The position numbers and the translations under genes were made by a program. A model generated the notes under the pieces. That model worked only from the letters and a program-made list of their open reading frames with translations, was not told where the DNA came from and ran no database searches. Below, piece after piece: positions 16,278 through 26,019 of a stretch of 64,000 nt of DNA (its first letter is position 1; each line of letters begins with the position of its first letter). Source of the DNA: Bacteroidota bacterium (GTDB lineage: Bacteria > Bacteroidota > Ignavibacteria > Palsa-1295); contig JAFDZW010000011.1 in the NCBI GenBank assembly GCA_018266755.1, forward strand, positions 1 through 64,000, given 5' to 3'.

Positions 16278-16643
16278 TTAGTTGTCGATATCGGGAGAGA
16301 TACCTCGTGCGTAATCGAGCGAATCTTTGAATTGTACGAGTGTGTCGATAAAGCCTTTCAGGGCAACATTCTCAACGACATTCGCTTGTATTTCAGCGAG
16401 TTCTCCGCGCGTGAAATGACTCAGATACAGCATGACACTATCGTGTTCTGCCGGTGTTCGTGCCGAGGTATGTTGTTGCATACAATACGGTTTCGGGCCC
16501 ATCCGGATCTCATGCCGGAGGCTGTCGATCGTTCGCTTGTAACTCCACTCGGAACGACTGACGTCTCGTTCGTCGATATACGCCCACACAGCGAACCAGA
16601 CCGAAAGTAGTGTGAGACTGCTGAGAGTTATGAGAGTACGCAT
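16278..16643 (-). CDS. Small membrane-anchored protein of unknown function
   Basis: I chose the ATG at 16643 because GGAGG precedes it at a suitable distance; a longer frame adds 13 residues without support. The 121-residue product begins MRTLITLSSLTLLSVWFAVWAYIDE, one transmembrane helix or uncleaved signal, and then a charged, helix-prone region with a single Cys. No family is recognised. It sits between a secreted protein and hflX on the same strand. Confidence 0.6.
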   Translation of the reverse strand: MRTLITLSSLTLLSVWFAVWAYIDERDVSRSEWSYKRTIDSLRHEIRMGPKPYCMQQHTSARTPAEHDSVMLYLSHFTRGELAEIQANVVENVALKGFIDTLVQFKDSLDYARGISPDIDN

Positions 16644-16718
16644 GGCATGTCCTCCGTAATAGTCGCTACGGGGGACACACACAATTACTATACCACGTTT
16701 GCAGGCATTAATACATCC

Positions 16719-18011
16719 CTATGCGGCGCGAGCGAGCAAGCGTTCGACGCGAGAGACATTTCGGCGATGGACGAGCAATTTCAAGAGCACCGACCGGTCG
16801 GTATAGCGACGTTCCTTTACTTCCGCAAGCTCATGCAACCGCGATGCGATCTCGTAATGATCCATCGGCACCTCGACTTCCATTTCGCTTGACGCTTCGT
16901 TGAGGAGCACGGAGATTTCATGGCGGAGCGTCGGAATGCCGTACCCTCGCTCTGCGCTTACAAACACATGATGCGGGAATCGGGCGGCAATCTCGTTCAG
17001 GCGTTCTCGGTCTTCTTTATCGACCAAATCGGTCTTATTGAACACTAAGATCACGGGCTTGTCGCTTGCACCAAGCTCTTGGATCGTTTCGTTCACGACA
17101 GCAATATGCTCTTCAAGATCAAGCGAGCTCGCATCGACCACATGCAAGAGAATGTCGGCCCCGACAACTTCGCTGAGTGTAGTACGGAAGGAGGCAACGA
17201 GTTTCGCGGGTAGTTTGCGAATAAAACCCACCGTATCGGTCAGCAGAATTTTACGATCTTCCGGCACATCTACCGACCGTGTCGTTGCGTCGAGCGTAGC
17301 GAAGAGACGATCTTCGACGAACACACCTGCACTCGAGAGCGTATTCAGGAGTGACGACTTCCCGGCGTTAGTATAGCCAACGAGTGCAACACGCGCAAGC
17401 TCATCGCTGCGGCCTTCGCGCCGAGTCTCGTGTTGACGAGCGATCTGAACCAGTTTCTCTTTCAGCTTCGAGATGCGCGTTTTGATAAGCCGACGATCGG
17501 TTTCGATCTGCGTTTCGCCAGGACCTTTCGTGCCGATTCCGCCATATTGTTTGGACAAGTGCGTCCATTGACGTGTCAGTCTCGGCAGATAATACTCCAA
17601 CTGCGCCAGCTCGATCTGTGTCTTTGCTTCGCGTGTACGAGCGCGTGAGGCGAAGATATCGAGAATAAGGCCCGTGCGATCCAGCACCTTCACTTTCAAT
17701 TCCTGCTCCAGGTTTCGCACCTGCACCGGCGAAAGATCGTCATCGAAGAGCACGAGTTGCAGTTCAAGCATCTCGACATGTTTCCGAAGTTCTTCGACCT
17801 TGCCTTTGCCGAGATATAACGCAACATCCGGCAATGGGCGCTCCTGCGTCAGGCGCACGAGCACATCGGCACCGGCGGTGTCGGCAAGTCGCTCCAGTTC
17901 GTCGAGGTGATCTTCTGTTTCGGGTCGGGACTGTGGAGAGCGCACGAGCGTAATGATAGCAGCTCGTTCACGCGGCTTGTTCGTTTGGAAATACTCGAAT
18001 GTTTCTTTCAA
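16719..18011 (-). CDS. hflX: Ribosome-associated GTPase HflX
   Basis: HflX splits stalled or heat-damaged 70S ribosomes. At 430 residues it has normal length. The N-terminal HflX domain contains YLGKGKVEEL (66-75) and the linker GGIGTKGPGETQIETDRR (157-173). The G domain shows GYTNAGKSS (212-220), DTVGFIRKLP, and NKTD. The start is a TTG about 12 bases after AAGGAG; the family pattern is complete from it. Confidence 0.93.
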   Translation of the reverse strand: MKETFEYFQTNKPRERAAIITLVRSPQSRPETEDHLDELERLADTAGADVLVRLTQERPLPDVALYLGKGKVEELRKHVEMLELQLVLFDDDLSPVQVRNLEQELKVKVLDRTGLILDIFASRARTREAKTQIELAQLEYYLPRLTRQWTHLSKQYGGIGTKGPGETQIETDRRLIKTRISKLKEKLVQIARQHETRREGRSDELARVALVGYTNAGKSSLLNTLSSAGVFVEDRLFATLDATTRSVDVPEDRKILLTDTVGFIRKLPAKLVASFRTTLSEVVGADILLHVVDASSLDLEEHIAVVNETIQELGASDKPVILVFNKTDLVDKEDRERLNEIAARFPHHVFVSAERGYGIPTLRHEISVLLNEASSEMEVEVPMDHYEIASRLHELAEVKERRYTDRSVLLKLLVHRRNVSRVERLLARAA

Positions 18012-18096
18012 ATCGGTTGAGGTCTCCTTATACTATTGCAAACTCCGCGACTGCCAGCTCTGTTCCGCATCCAGGAATACCCGAATATTATCAGCA

Positions 18097-18807
18097 TTAT
18101 ACGAGCAGCCGATTTCGAAGAAATGCCATCGAAAGTGCCCACGCTTCTGTTGCGGCGCGTGGGTTATACGCCGCCCGCTCGTCGCAGTGAAATCCGTGCT
18201 CGGCATGCGAGAATTCCGCACTCACGAACTCCTTTCCTGCCCCTTTCATCGCCGCTGCGACCGCTTCGACGTGTTCGTGGGTAATACTTTTGTCCAGACC
18301 GCCCCATACGAAGAGATGAGGCGCATGAACTTCGCTTGCGCGCGGTAAGAGCGGCATCATCCCACCTGCGTAGAACGATACTCCTGCTACGATCGGCAGC
18401 GTGACGTTCGCAAGGAACGAGACACGACCACCCATGCAAAAACCGATCGAGCCGATCGGGAACGGCTCGTTACTCATGCTCCGCAGATGATGGAATGTCG
18501 CAGCGAGGTCTGCTGCAATCGTTTCCTGGGTCAGCGCCATCACATGCGGTCGGGCAGATTCGAAGTCGGTATATGTCCACACAGACCCCGGCCCGGTTGT
18601 GCGGTGTAAGAATTCGGGTGCAATCGCGACATATCCCTCACCGGCAAGTCGGTCGCAAATATTTTTAATGTGTGAATTTACTCCGTATGCCTCCTGGCCG
18701 ACGATGAGCCCCGCGCGCATTGGCCCGCCAGCTGGCTGCGCGCAGTATGCTTGCATGGCTGTCCCATCGGTAACCTCGAGCATGATCAGATCCGATCTCG
18801 TCACCAT
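18097..18807 (-). CDS. Dienelactone hydrolase family protein
   Basis: An alpha/beta hydrolase of 236 residues when started at ATG 18807, one base after the stop of the upstream gene; a longer frame adds 18 residues that look like read-through. The catalytic triad of the family is present: Cys124 in GFCMGG, Asp172 in WGGLDKS and His204 in AEHGFH. Family members hydrolyse dienelactones or other small esters and lactones. The natural substrate is unknown. No aromatic degradation genes are nearby. Confidence 0.85.
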   Translation of the reverse strand: MVTRSDLIMLEVTDGTAMQAYCAQPAGGPMRAGLIVGQEAYGVNSHIKNICDRLAGEGYVAIAPEFLHRTTGPGSVWTYTDFESARPHVMALTQETIAADLAATFHHLRSMSNEPFPIGSIGFCMGGRVSFLANVTLPIVAGVSFYAGGMMPLLPRASEVHAPHLFVWGGLDKSITHEHVEAVAAAMKGAGKEFVSAEFSHAEHGFHCDERAAYNPRAATEAWALSMAFLRNRLLV

Positions 18808-18808
18808 A

Positions 18809-19408
18809 TTATTCGAGCGTTTTATATTGTGAGCGAAAGGTAGAGAGAGGGACAACGACATTTTCGCGGCCCATGGGATCGAAGAAGATCAACACCAGAA
18901 AATCATATTTCAACAGGTCCGCATAGAGATCCGCACTCGCGACGCTAATGCGTCCGCTGCTATACGCATCCTTGAATTGAATGGTACAGAACTCCGGATT
19001 GCAGTCTTGATAAGTCACATGCGTGCGAGTATTTGTGTCGATCACCATTCCATGCGAGCCGTCAGGATGCGTGGTCCGGGTTGCGAATGCAAGAAATGCG
19101 TCTTTCGATCGCTCGACCGGCGCAGGGATCATGATGCTGACGACTGCCGGTCGCTCGACGGTGCGGTCTTTCGAGACCGTTAGTGTGAGTACGGTTACAG
19201 AATCGTGCCGGATATAGGGGACATCGAGGTACATGATGTTCCCACGAGGCGAGGGCTGGATATCCCACTTTGCTGCCGCGATGGCAGAATCGGAGAGAAG
19301 CTTCGGGTCGGCCTTCGCCTCTTGCGCACGTGTGCTTCTGGCGTTGCCGAACAGCAACGCCCCAAGCATGAAGATGTGAATATGGGAGAAGGACAGTCTG
19401 TGCATCAA
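18809..19408 (-). CDS. Secreted protein of unknown function, weakly IalB-like
   Basis: The 199-residue precursor has a signal peptide ending STRAQ. The mature part contains PAVVSIMIPAPV, HGMVIDTNTRTHVTYQDC and a C-x4-C pair (CNPEFC). This order vaguely recalls invasion-associated locus B family proteins, which are small periplasmic proteins with a disulphide. That match is weak. It precedes the dienelactone hydrolase gene with a one-base gap, so both may be on one transcript. Confidence 0.55.
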   Translation of the reverse strand: MMHRLSFSHIHIFMLGALLFGNARSTRAQEAKADPKLLSDSAIAAAKWDIQPSPRGNIMYLDVPYIRHDSVTVLTLTVSKDRTVERPAVVSIMIPAPVERSKDAFLAFATRTTHPDGSHGMVIDTNTRTHVTYQDCNPEFCTIQFKDAYSSGRISVASADLYADLLKYDFLVLIFFDPMGRENVVVPLSTFRSQYKTLE

Positions 19409-19426
19409 CGATAGCCTTCGCGATCG

Positions 19427-22390
19427 TTACTTGCGAACAAAGATCATTTTGTTCGTCAACCGTGCACCGCTTGCCGTTTCGAGCGTATAGAAATATGCTC
19501 CACTTTCGACGCTCGTACCGGCATCGTCGGTGCCGTCCCAGAAGGCGTCCTGTTCGCCACCGGCTTGGGTGAGATGATTGACCAGTGTCCGAACAACCGC
19601 GCCCGTCGCAGCATAGATGTTCAGCGTCACAACGTCCTCATCGGCAAGCTGGTAACGGATGCGCGTACTTCCGGCTGCCGTCGCACTGGCGATAAATGGA
19701 TTGGGAAAATTCTGATCGAGTCGCACCTGTGCACTCGCCCCATAGCTGACATCCACCATATTCGATAGATGCAGCGTCCCGTCGAGATCGACTTGCTGCA
19801 ACTGGTACGTGTAGTGTCCGGGAGCAAACATCGAATCGAGGAATGCATAATCACGCTGGGTGTTCGAGTTGCCCGCTCCTTCGACAAAGCCGATACGCTC
19901 GAATGGGGCATAATTATAACTGCGCGTGATATAGAACCCGGAATTCGAGATCTCGCTGTCGGTCCGCCACGAGAGCTGCGTACCCTTCGAGGTCTTTGTC
20001 GCGGTAAGTCCGGTAAGTTCGACCGGAAGGATATTCGTATTCGCTTCCCAAATACTGCGGCCGTGCGTTCCTACACGGATCGTCTTTCCGTTGGCATGAA
20101 CCTGCACATCGTAACAAGCTGCAAGACCGAGCCCCGAACCCGCGATGGTCCACTTCGCACCGGCGTTCGTGGTATAGTAGATGCCATTGAACGTGGCCGC
20201 ATACCATACGCTCGACGGGTTCGTGGAGTCGATCGCAACACAATTGACCGGCACGCCCGGCAACCGACCGGCTGAGGTACCGCTGACATCCGTCCACGAG
20301 GTGCCGCCGTTTGTCGTCAGCATTACCCGTGCACTACCTTGTGAGTACGACGCAAGGGAAATGATGGCAAAATCGGAATTTGTCGGATGACAGACGATCG
20401 AGAGAATCGAATTTTTCGGCACCCCGGTAGAGGCGTCGTTCCAATTCGCACCACCGTCCGTCGTTACTTTCACCCCTCCGCCTGAGGTACCAAGCCACCA
20501 CACGTTGGCATCCGACGGCGAAAGGCCGATCGAGCTAACATACCCTCCGAATGCAGGAGAAACTGCCGTCCAACTTGTACCCGAATTATTCGACCACCAC
20601 AGCTTCGTCCGACCGGTAAAGAGCGTTTGCGAGTTCTTCGGAGCCATCCGGAACGGCGCATCCCATGGGGCATTTGCTTCAAAGTTCGAGCCAGTAATAT
20701 CCGTCGGAGTTGTGCCGTTAACACGGATAAGGTCGCCTTGCGGACCTTCGACATACCAAATGTTCGAGTTCGTCGGATCGACGATCGGTTGAAAACCGTC
20801 GCCACCCCATACTTGCGACGGCGATTGCCCGGTGACCGTCTTCCAATATCCCTGATCCTGAAAACCGGCCAGCGTCTTCTTGAAATCACCGGCATCGAGT
20901 GCAATGTGATACACACGCATCGTCATCATGCCGTTCGAGGAGTATGACCATGAGGAACCGGAATTGCCGGACTTATATACTCCGCCATCTGTACCGATAA
21001 ATACCGTGCGTGAATTGTTCGGGTCAATCCCGATCGACTGATTATCCACATGGACATAGGAATGCGAACCGTAATCGCTGTATGCGGTCCACGAAGAACC
21101 CCCATTGTATGAACGGTACGCTTCGACACCGCCGATATAGAGCGTATCGTGGCTCGCTGCGCTCGGTGCAACACCGAGATACAGATCATACCAACCCTGC
21201 GCACCCGCACCAACATTGAAGAGTGTCGAAGGTACTGTTATATTGGAGAACGTAGTCCCTCCATCGGATGAAAAGTAGAGCCCAGCTCCGTTGAGATCGC
21301 CGTTCGGGTTTGCCATTAAACAGTACACCCGCGTTTTGTCATATTTCGTAACGCCAAGGGCAGCCTTGCCAATCGAACTGCCGCCGGGAAGCCCGCCGCT
21401 CGTTATCTTCGCCCACGTCGATCCGCCGTTTACCGACTTATACACTCCACACTCCGCCGACGATCCACCGGGATTATTTCCTTCGACGAAGTACATGATC
21501 AGATTATTGCCGACCGTCTGCGCGCTAATCACATCCCAAATGATGCCGCCTGCATTGCCGCTGCTTGGGAACACCTTGCTAAACGTTGCGCCACCGTCGG
21601 TCGAACGATACAACCCGCGACTCGAAGCGTCATAACTTGTGGCGAAGACGATACTCGAATTCGACGGATGCACGAATACTTTGTTCACCGTCCCTTTGAA
21701 CGTCGAGGCGGCGATGCGCGACCACGTCGCACCACCGTCGGTAGTCTTATAGAGCCCGCTGCCGCCGAGTGCATCGATCGCGACCGCAGGGTCGCCGGTA
21801 CCGACATAGACCGTCTTGGTATTCGAAGGATCGACCGCGATAGAGCTGATCGCAAGGTCGGGTATGATGTTATCCGTCAGTGGCAGCCACGACGAACCGC
21901 CGTCCGTCGATTTCCATACTCCACCGGCTGCTCCGCCCGCATAGATGATCTTCGAGTTCGACGGATCGAACGCCAACGCTTTGGTACAACCGGCCGCAAT
22001 ATTCCCATTGCTGGTCGGGCCGATGTTCGACCATGCATCGGCAAAGATCGGAAGTTTGCTGCCTACGGATTTCATCGATACACCGGCCGAGCGGTACATA
22101 TCCTGCTTCGCCTGCTCGAATGCGGAGAGGCGCGCCTCCGTTGTTGAAGCTCCTTCGGGTGTTGCCGTGCGAGAAAATTCATCGAGCAGACGTGCGAATG
22201 GCTTCGTACGGCGAACGCTTTCCGGGATCGAATTTAATGTGCCAAACACACCACTGTTCGTCGGGGCGCTGACCGGCTCGCGTAGCAACTCCTCCTCTTC
22301 CAGAGCCGATTGTGCCCGTACACCCGGGGCCAACACGACAAACGAAAAACAAACAGCCATCAATAAGAATGGTAATTGCGTACGCTTCAT
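19427..22390 (-). CDS. Large secreted BNR/sortilin-type propeller protein with T9SS sorting domain
   Basis: The 987-residue precursor has a signal peptide (to about VRAQ, residue 27). Residues about 120-770 consist of repeated propeller blades of the form STDGGSSW, TTDGGATW, SGNSGSSW and TTNGGTSW, with linking phrases such as NSKIIYAGGAAGGVWKS. Similar proteins include Vps10/sortilin-like glycosidase-type propellers. Residues about 785-900 are an immunoglobulin-like region (LPVELTGLTATKT). The T9SS sorting domain follows (VRLDQNFPNPF, then GTSVESGAYFYTL, ending NKMIFVRK). Extracellular or surface-attached; substrate unknown. Confidence 0.88.
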   Translation of the reverse strand: MKRTQLPFLLMAVCFSFVVLAPGVRAQSALEEEELLREPVSAPTNSGVFGTLNSIPESVRRTKPFARLLDEFSRTATPEGASTTEARLSAFEQAKQDMYRSAGVSMKSVGSKLPIFADAWSNIGPTSNGNIAAGCTKALAFDPSNSKIIYAGGAAGGVWKSTDGGSSWLPLTDNIIPDLAISSIAVDPSNTKTVYVGTGDPAVAIDALGGSGLYKTTDGGATWSRIAASTFKGTVNKVFVHPSNSSIVFATSYDASSRGLYRSTDGGATFSKVFPSSGNAGGIIWDVISAQTVGNNLIMYFVEGNNPGGSSAECGVYKSVNGGSTWAKITSGGLPGGSSIGKAALGVTKYDKTRVYCLMANPNGDLNGAGLYFSSDGGTTFSNITVPSTLFNVGAGAQGWYDLYLGVAPSAASHDTLYIGGVEAYRSYNGGSSWTAYSDYGSHSYVHVDNQSIGIDPNNSRTVFIGTDGGVYKSGNSGSSWSYSSNGMMTMRVYHIALDAGDFKKTLAGFQDQGYWKTVTGQSPSQVWGGDGFQPIVDPTNSNIWYVEGPQGDLIRVNGTTPTDITGSNFEANAPWDAPFRMAPKNSQTLFTGRTKLWWSNNSGTSWTAVSPAFGGYVSSIGLSPSDANVWWLGTSGGGVKVTTDGGANWNDASTGVPKNSILSIVCHPTNSDFAIISLASYSQGSARVMLTTNGGTSWTDVSGTSAGRLPGVPVNCVAIDSTNPSSVWYAATFNGIYYTTNAGAKWTIAGSGLGLAACYDVQVHANGKTIRVGTHGRSIWEANTNILPVELTGLTATKTSKGTQLSWRTDSEISNSGFYITRSYNYAPFERIGFVEGAGNSNTQRDYAFLDSMFAPGHYTYQLQQVDLDGTLHLSNMVDVSYGASAQVRLDQNFPNPFIASATAAGSTRIRYQLADEDVVTLNIYAATGAVVRTLVNHLTQAGGEQDAFWDGTDDAGTSVESGAYFYTLETASGARLTNKMIFVRK

Positions 22391-22420
22391 AATAAGTATC
22401 TATATCCTCTCTCAGTAATT

Positions 22421-22437
22421 GCCCAGCGGCGCTGGGC
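22421..22437. other. Hairpin in the 5' region of the BNR protein gene
   Basis: GCCCAGC, GGC, GCTGGGC forms a perfect 7-base stem, 30-50 bases upstream of the start at 22390 (minus strand). No T run follows on either strand, so it is unlikely to be a terminator. A role in mRNA stability or regulation is possible. Confidence 0.35.
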
Positions 22438-22663
22438 ATCAACACGTCCCAACAACTGCGCCGATGGATGGGTAGCTAAGTTTAAAAACCATTAGGTTGC
22501 CTTTTGTTTCAGGATTATAAGCACCGAAAATGGTAATATCGCTGTAACTCCAACTATCAATATCCTTACACCGTTGTGGGTATTTAGGCCCGAACGTCCC
22601 GAATCAATCAACCCCTTGAACTCGTTCGTACTTCTAATACGTACGATAGTCACGAGCACCTCT

Positions 22664-24025
22664 ATGGCGAAGAAACAACCGTACCCCGACTCACAGCCGA
22701 TGCTTGGCGGCGAACTCGACCCGCCGGCCGACCGCTTCGCGCCGCTTGCCGAGCGAATGCGGCCTCGGACGATCGACGATATCGTCGGGCAAACCCATTT
22801 GCTCGGTCCGGGGAAGCCGCTGCGACTGATGTCGGAATCGGGTGCGATCCACTCGATGATTCTCTGGGGCCCGCCGGGTACAGGCAAAACGACGATCGCG
22901 CGTTCGCTGGCGTCACGGACCGGTGCGGCCTTCTTCGCGCTCTCTGCGGTGGCTTCCGGCGTCAAGGAATTGCGCGAGACGATTGACGAAGCTCGTCGGG
23001 CAAATGCTCGCAACAAGAAACGCTCGATTCTCTTCATCGACGAAATTCACCGGTTCTCAAAATCGCAGCAGGATGCATTGCTCGGAGCCGTCGAAGACGG
23101 AACTGTGACCCTCATCGGCGCAACCACGGAGAACCCATCGTTCGAGGTAATTTCGCCTCTGCTCTCGAGAGCACGGGTGTACGTGCTTGAACCACTCGGG
23201 GCGGACGCGCTCCGTGAGGTTATTTCCCATGCGTTGAAGAACGACACCGAGCTGAACCGACTGTCGATCTCGTTCGCAGACGCGGCAATGAGTTCGTTGC
23301 TTGCACTTAGTGGCGGCGACGCACGAAAGCTGCTCTCTGCACTGGAGCTTTCGGTCTCGCTTGCACCTCGAACGGAGGATGGTGGTGCCGTTCTGACTCA
23401 AGAGATCGTCGAGAATGCATTCGGGCGCAAGGCATCGCGCTATGACAAAGGCGGGGAGATGCACTACGATATCATCAGCGCCTTTATCAAATCAATGCGG
23501 GGTTCGGACCCGAACGCATCGCTCTACTGGCTTGCCCGCATGATCGAAGCAGGCGAAGACCCGGAGTTCATCGCGCGACGCATGATTATTCTAGCCTCGG
23601 AAGACATCGGCAATGCCGATCCGTTTGCACTTTCGCTAGCGACTAGCTGCTGGCAGGCGACGCATGCCGTCGGCTGGCCGGAGTCACGCATTATCTTCGC
23701 ACAATGCGTTGTGTACCTGGCGATGGCTCCGAAGTCGAATGCATCGTACATGGCGATTGACGCTGCGATGGCCGACGCCGCGGCCGACCCGAATCTGCCC
23801 GTTCCGATGCATCTGCGAAACGCGCCGACCAAGCTCATGAAAGAACTCGGGTATCACGAAGGATACAAATATGCTCATAGCTACGAAGGCGGCTTCACCG
23901 ATGAGATTGCCTACCTACCCGAAAGCTACGAGGATAAGGTCTATTACGATCCGAAAGGCTATGGCCGCGAAAAGCAGATTCGAGAGCGGTTGGAGACATT
24001 GATGCCGAAGAAATACAAGAAGTAG
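22664..24025 (+). CDS. rarA: Replication-associated recombination protein A (AAA ATPase)
   Basis: RarA/MgsA, the bacterial homologue of Mgs1/WRNIP1, acts at stalled replication forks with SSB. The 453 residues from ATG 22664 match the family; a longer upstream frame is unsupported. Visible features are RPRTIDDIVGQTHLLGP near the N-terminus, Walker A GPPGTGKTT (69-77), Walker B LFIDEIHR (123-130), sensor region GATTENPSF, and a C-terminal tetramer domain with DPNASLYWLARM and HLRNAPTKLM. It is divergent from the BNR protein gene. Confidence 0.93.
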   Translation: MAKKQPYPDSQPMLGGELDPPADRFAPLAERMRPRTIDDIVGQTHLLGPGKPLRLMSESGAIHSMILWGPPGTGKTTIARSLASRTGAAFFALSAVASGVKELRETIDEARRANARNKKRSILFIDEIHRFSKSQQDALLGAVEDGTVTLIGATTENPSFEVISPLLSRARVYVLEPLGADALREVISHALKNDTELNRLSISFADAAMSSLLALSGGDARKLLSALELSVSLAPRTEDGGAVLTQEIVENAFGRKASRYDKGGEMHYDIISAFIKSMRGSDPNASLYWLARMIEAGEDPEFIARRMIILASEDIGNADPFALSLATSCWQATHAVGWPESRIIFAQCVVYLAMAPKSNASYMAIDAAMADAAADPNLPVPMHLRNAPTKLMKELGYHEGYKYAHSYEGGFTDEIAYLPESYEDKVYYDPKGYGREKQIRERLETLMPKKYKK

Positions 24026-24107
24026 CGCCGACTTCCGTCGGCGCCCCAGGATTCTTTGTGTTGTTCACGACAGTTACAAATCCGAACGACCTTCGTAGAT
24101 CCAAGTA

Positions 24108-26009
24108 ATGATTCGCTCGATCTGCATCGCACTACTCATTGCGGCATTACCGCTCGCTGCCGTTGCGCAAGAGCCGGGATCGCAGGAGTTTCTCCAGAAG
24201 CTGCAGCTTGCATCTATTTTCGATGCACGCGGCGACTATCAGAATTCGTCGAGACTCTACGAAGAACTGTACCACCTTCAGCCGGATAATCCCGATATTC
24301 TCTTCGGCTATGTGCGCGTGCTCACAGCACTCAAGCGATTTACAACTGCTGATTCGGTACTAACCGATGCGCTTTCACATCCGACGAATCAGGCATACGA
24401 CCTCTACCTCCTTCTCGGTAAAACACGTTCGATGCTCGGCCGAAAGGCCGACGCACTCGATGCATTTCACAAGGCGATCGATGCGGGCTCGGGGCAAAAT
24501 CCATATAGCCTTACGTATGCAGTTTCACAAGCCATGTCGGATGTCGGATATACCGACGAGGCGCTCAAGCTATTGCAGGATCATCGCAAGAACGAACAAG
24601 ATGGACAATTCTATACGCCGCTGATCGGCGATCTGCTCTTTCGCATGGGCAAGTACGATCTCGGGACGCGCGAGTTCTTATCCCTGCTGCGCTCGAACGA
24701 TAAAAGTGCATCGATCGGTAATATTCTTGCAAGCATCGAAGGGCGCATCTCGCGCTTCACGGCCGACACCGCAAGCAACCGGACGATTATACGTACTGTC
24801 ATCGCACAAATTAATACCGAGACCGATAACATCGCAGAGCTGGAGTTGCTGGAGTGGTGCTACGGCGAACTTCGCAATTACGACGGAGGACTCGACGTCG
24901 CCTTGCGCATCGACGGACTTCGCGATCAAAAAGACAATGGGTTCGCGCTGATGCAATTTGCCGATAAAGCAATCTCCGAAGGCGCATTCGATGCTGCATC
25001 ACGGGCATACGCTGCAGCCGCACAACGCGCCGAAGAGCATACCACGCCCGACACTCGTACCGAGCTATATTACGATGCAAAGCTCGGTGTTCTGCGCGCA
25101 AAACTGGCCGCGCTCGAACGCCGCGTTCCTCGTGACGACAATGCGATCCGCGCCGTTGTAACTGAATATGCATCGCTCGGTACGTCACCTGTCACCCCCA
25201 CAGAGATTGCACTCGAAGCGCTCGATCTCGCTGGAGACGCCGCACTCAATACGCTGCATGACCCTGCACTTGCAAAGCCATACTATGAAGCAATTGTCAA
25301 ACGTTCGACATCGATGCCGAGCGTGACACGCGATGCATACTTCGCACTCGAATCGATCGCTCTCGCACAAAACCAAATCGACGTCGCACGCAACGAACTT
25401 GAAGCACTTAGCACGTTGCTCGATCGACGTCGACGTTCGGAGGACATCGAGATCCGGCGACACATCCAGTTTGAAAAGGCTCGCATCTTCTACTTCGAAG
25501 GCCGCTTCGACACGGCCCTCGCAACACTCACCCCTATTGTTGCTGCATCGTCGAGCGAATTTGCGAACGATGCGATCGCGATGCAATCGCTCATCAGCGA
25601 GAACCGAGAAGGTCCGAGAGACGCGGCATTAACGGTATTTTCAAAAGCCGAGCTTCTTTCGCTCGGTGCCGATCTGCCGACCGCACTTGCGGGGTACCAG
25701 TCGATTGCCCAAACCAATCCGAAGCCTGCAATCGCGGACGAAGCGATACTGCGCGCTGCAGACCTTCTCGTGCGCCTCGGCAAACCAAGCGATGCCGTTT
25801 TGTTACTCGAGAACATGCAAGACACGATGACGGATAGCCCCCTTCTCGATCGCGCTGCCATGCGTCAAGCCGAAATTACCGAACACGAACTGCATTCAAA
25901 AGACAAGGCCCTCACACTCTATCAGGATTTTCTCGCGCGATATCCGAAATCGCCACTCTGTACCGAAGTCCGTCAGCGAGCTCGGCGGCTACGAGGTGAT
26001 ATATTTTGA
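24108..26009 (+). CDS. Exported TPR-repeat protein
   Basis: The 633-residue precursor has a signal peptide (MIRSICIALLIAALPLAAVAQ). The rest is almost entirely helical, with TPR-like units such as GDYQNSSRLYEELYHLQPDNPDILFGY and GRKADALDAFHKAI, continuing to DKALTLYQDFLARYPKSPLC near the C-terminus, where the unit is closest to YbgF/BamD-type TPRs. It is probably a periplasmic scaffold. It follows rarA by 80 bases and is convergent with the next gene. Partners unknown. Confidence 0.8.
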   Translation: MIRSICIALLIAALPLAAVAQEPGSQEFLQKLQLASIFDARGDYQNSSRLYEELYHLQPDNPDILFGYVRVLTALKRFTTADSVLTDALSHPTNQAYDLYLLLGKTRSMLGRKADALDAFHKAIDAGSGQNPYSLTYAVSQAMSDVGYTDEALKLLQDHRKNEQDGQFYTPLIGDLLFRMGKYDLGTREFLSLLRSNDKSASIGNILASIEGRISRFTADTASNRTIIRTVIAQINTETDNIAELELLEWCYGELRNYDGGLDVALRIDGLRDQKDNGFALMQFADKAISEGAFDAASRAYAAAAQRAEEHTTPDTRTELYYDAKLGVLRAKLAALERRVPRDDNAIRAVVTEYASLGTSPVTPTEIALEALDLAGDAALNTLHDPALAKPYYEAIVKRSTSMPSVTRDAYFALESIALAQNQIDVARNELEALSTLLDRRRRSEDIEIRRHIQFEKARIFYFEGRFDTALATLTPIVAASSSEFANDAIAMQSLISENREGPRDAALTVFSKAELLSLGADLPTALAGYQSIAQTNPKPAIADEAILRAADLLVRLGKPSDAVLLLENMQDTMTDSPLLDRAAMRQAEITEHELHSKDKALTLYQDFLARYPKSPLCTEVRQRARRLRGDIF

Positions 26010-26019
26010 TCGAAACAGG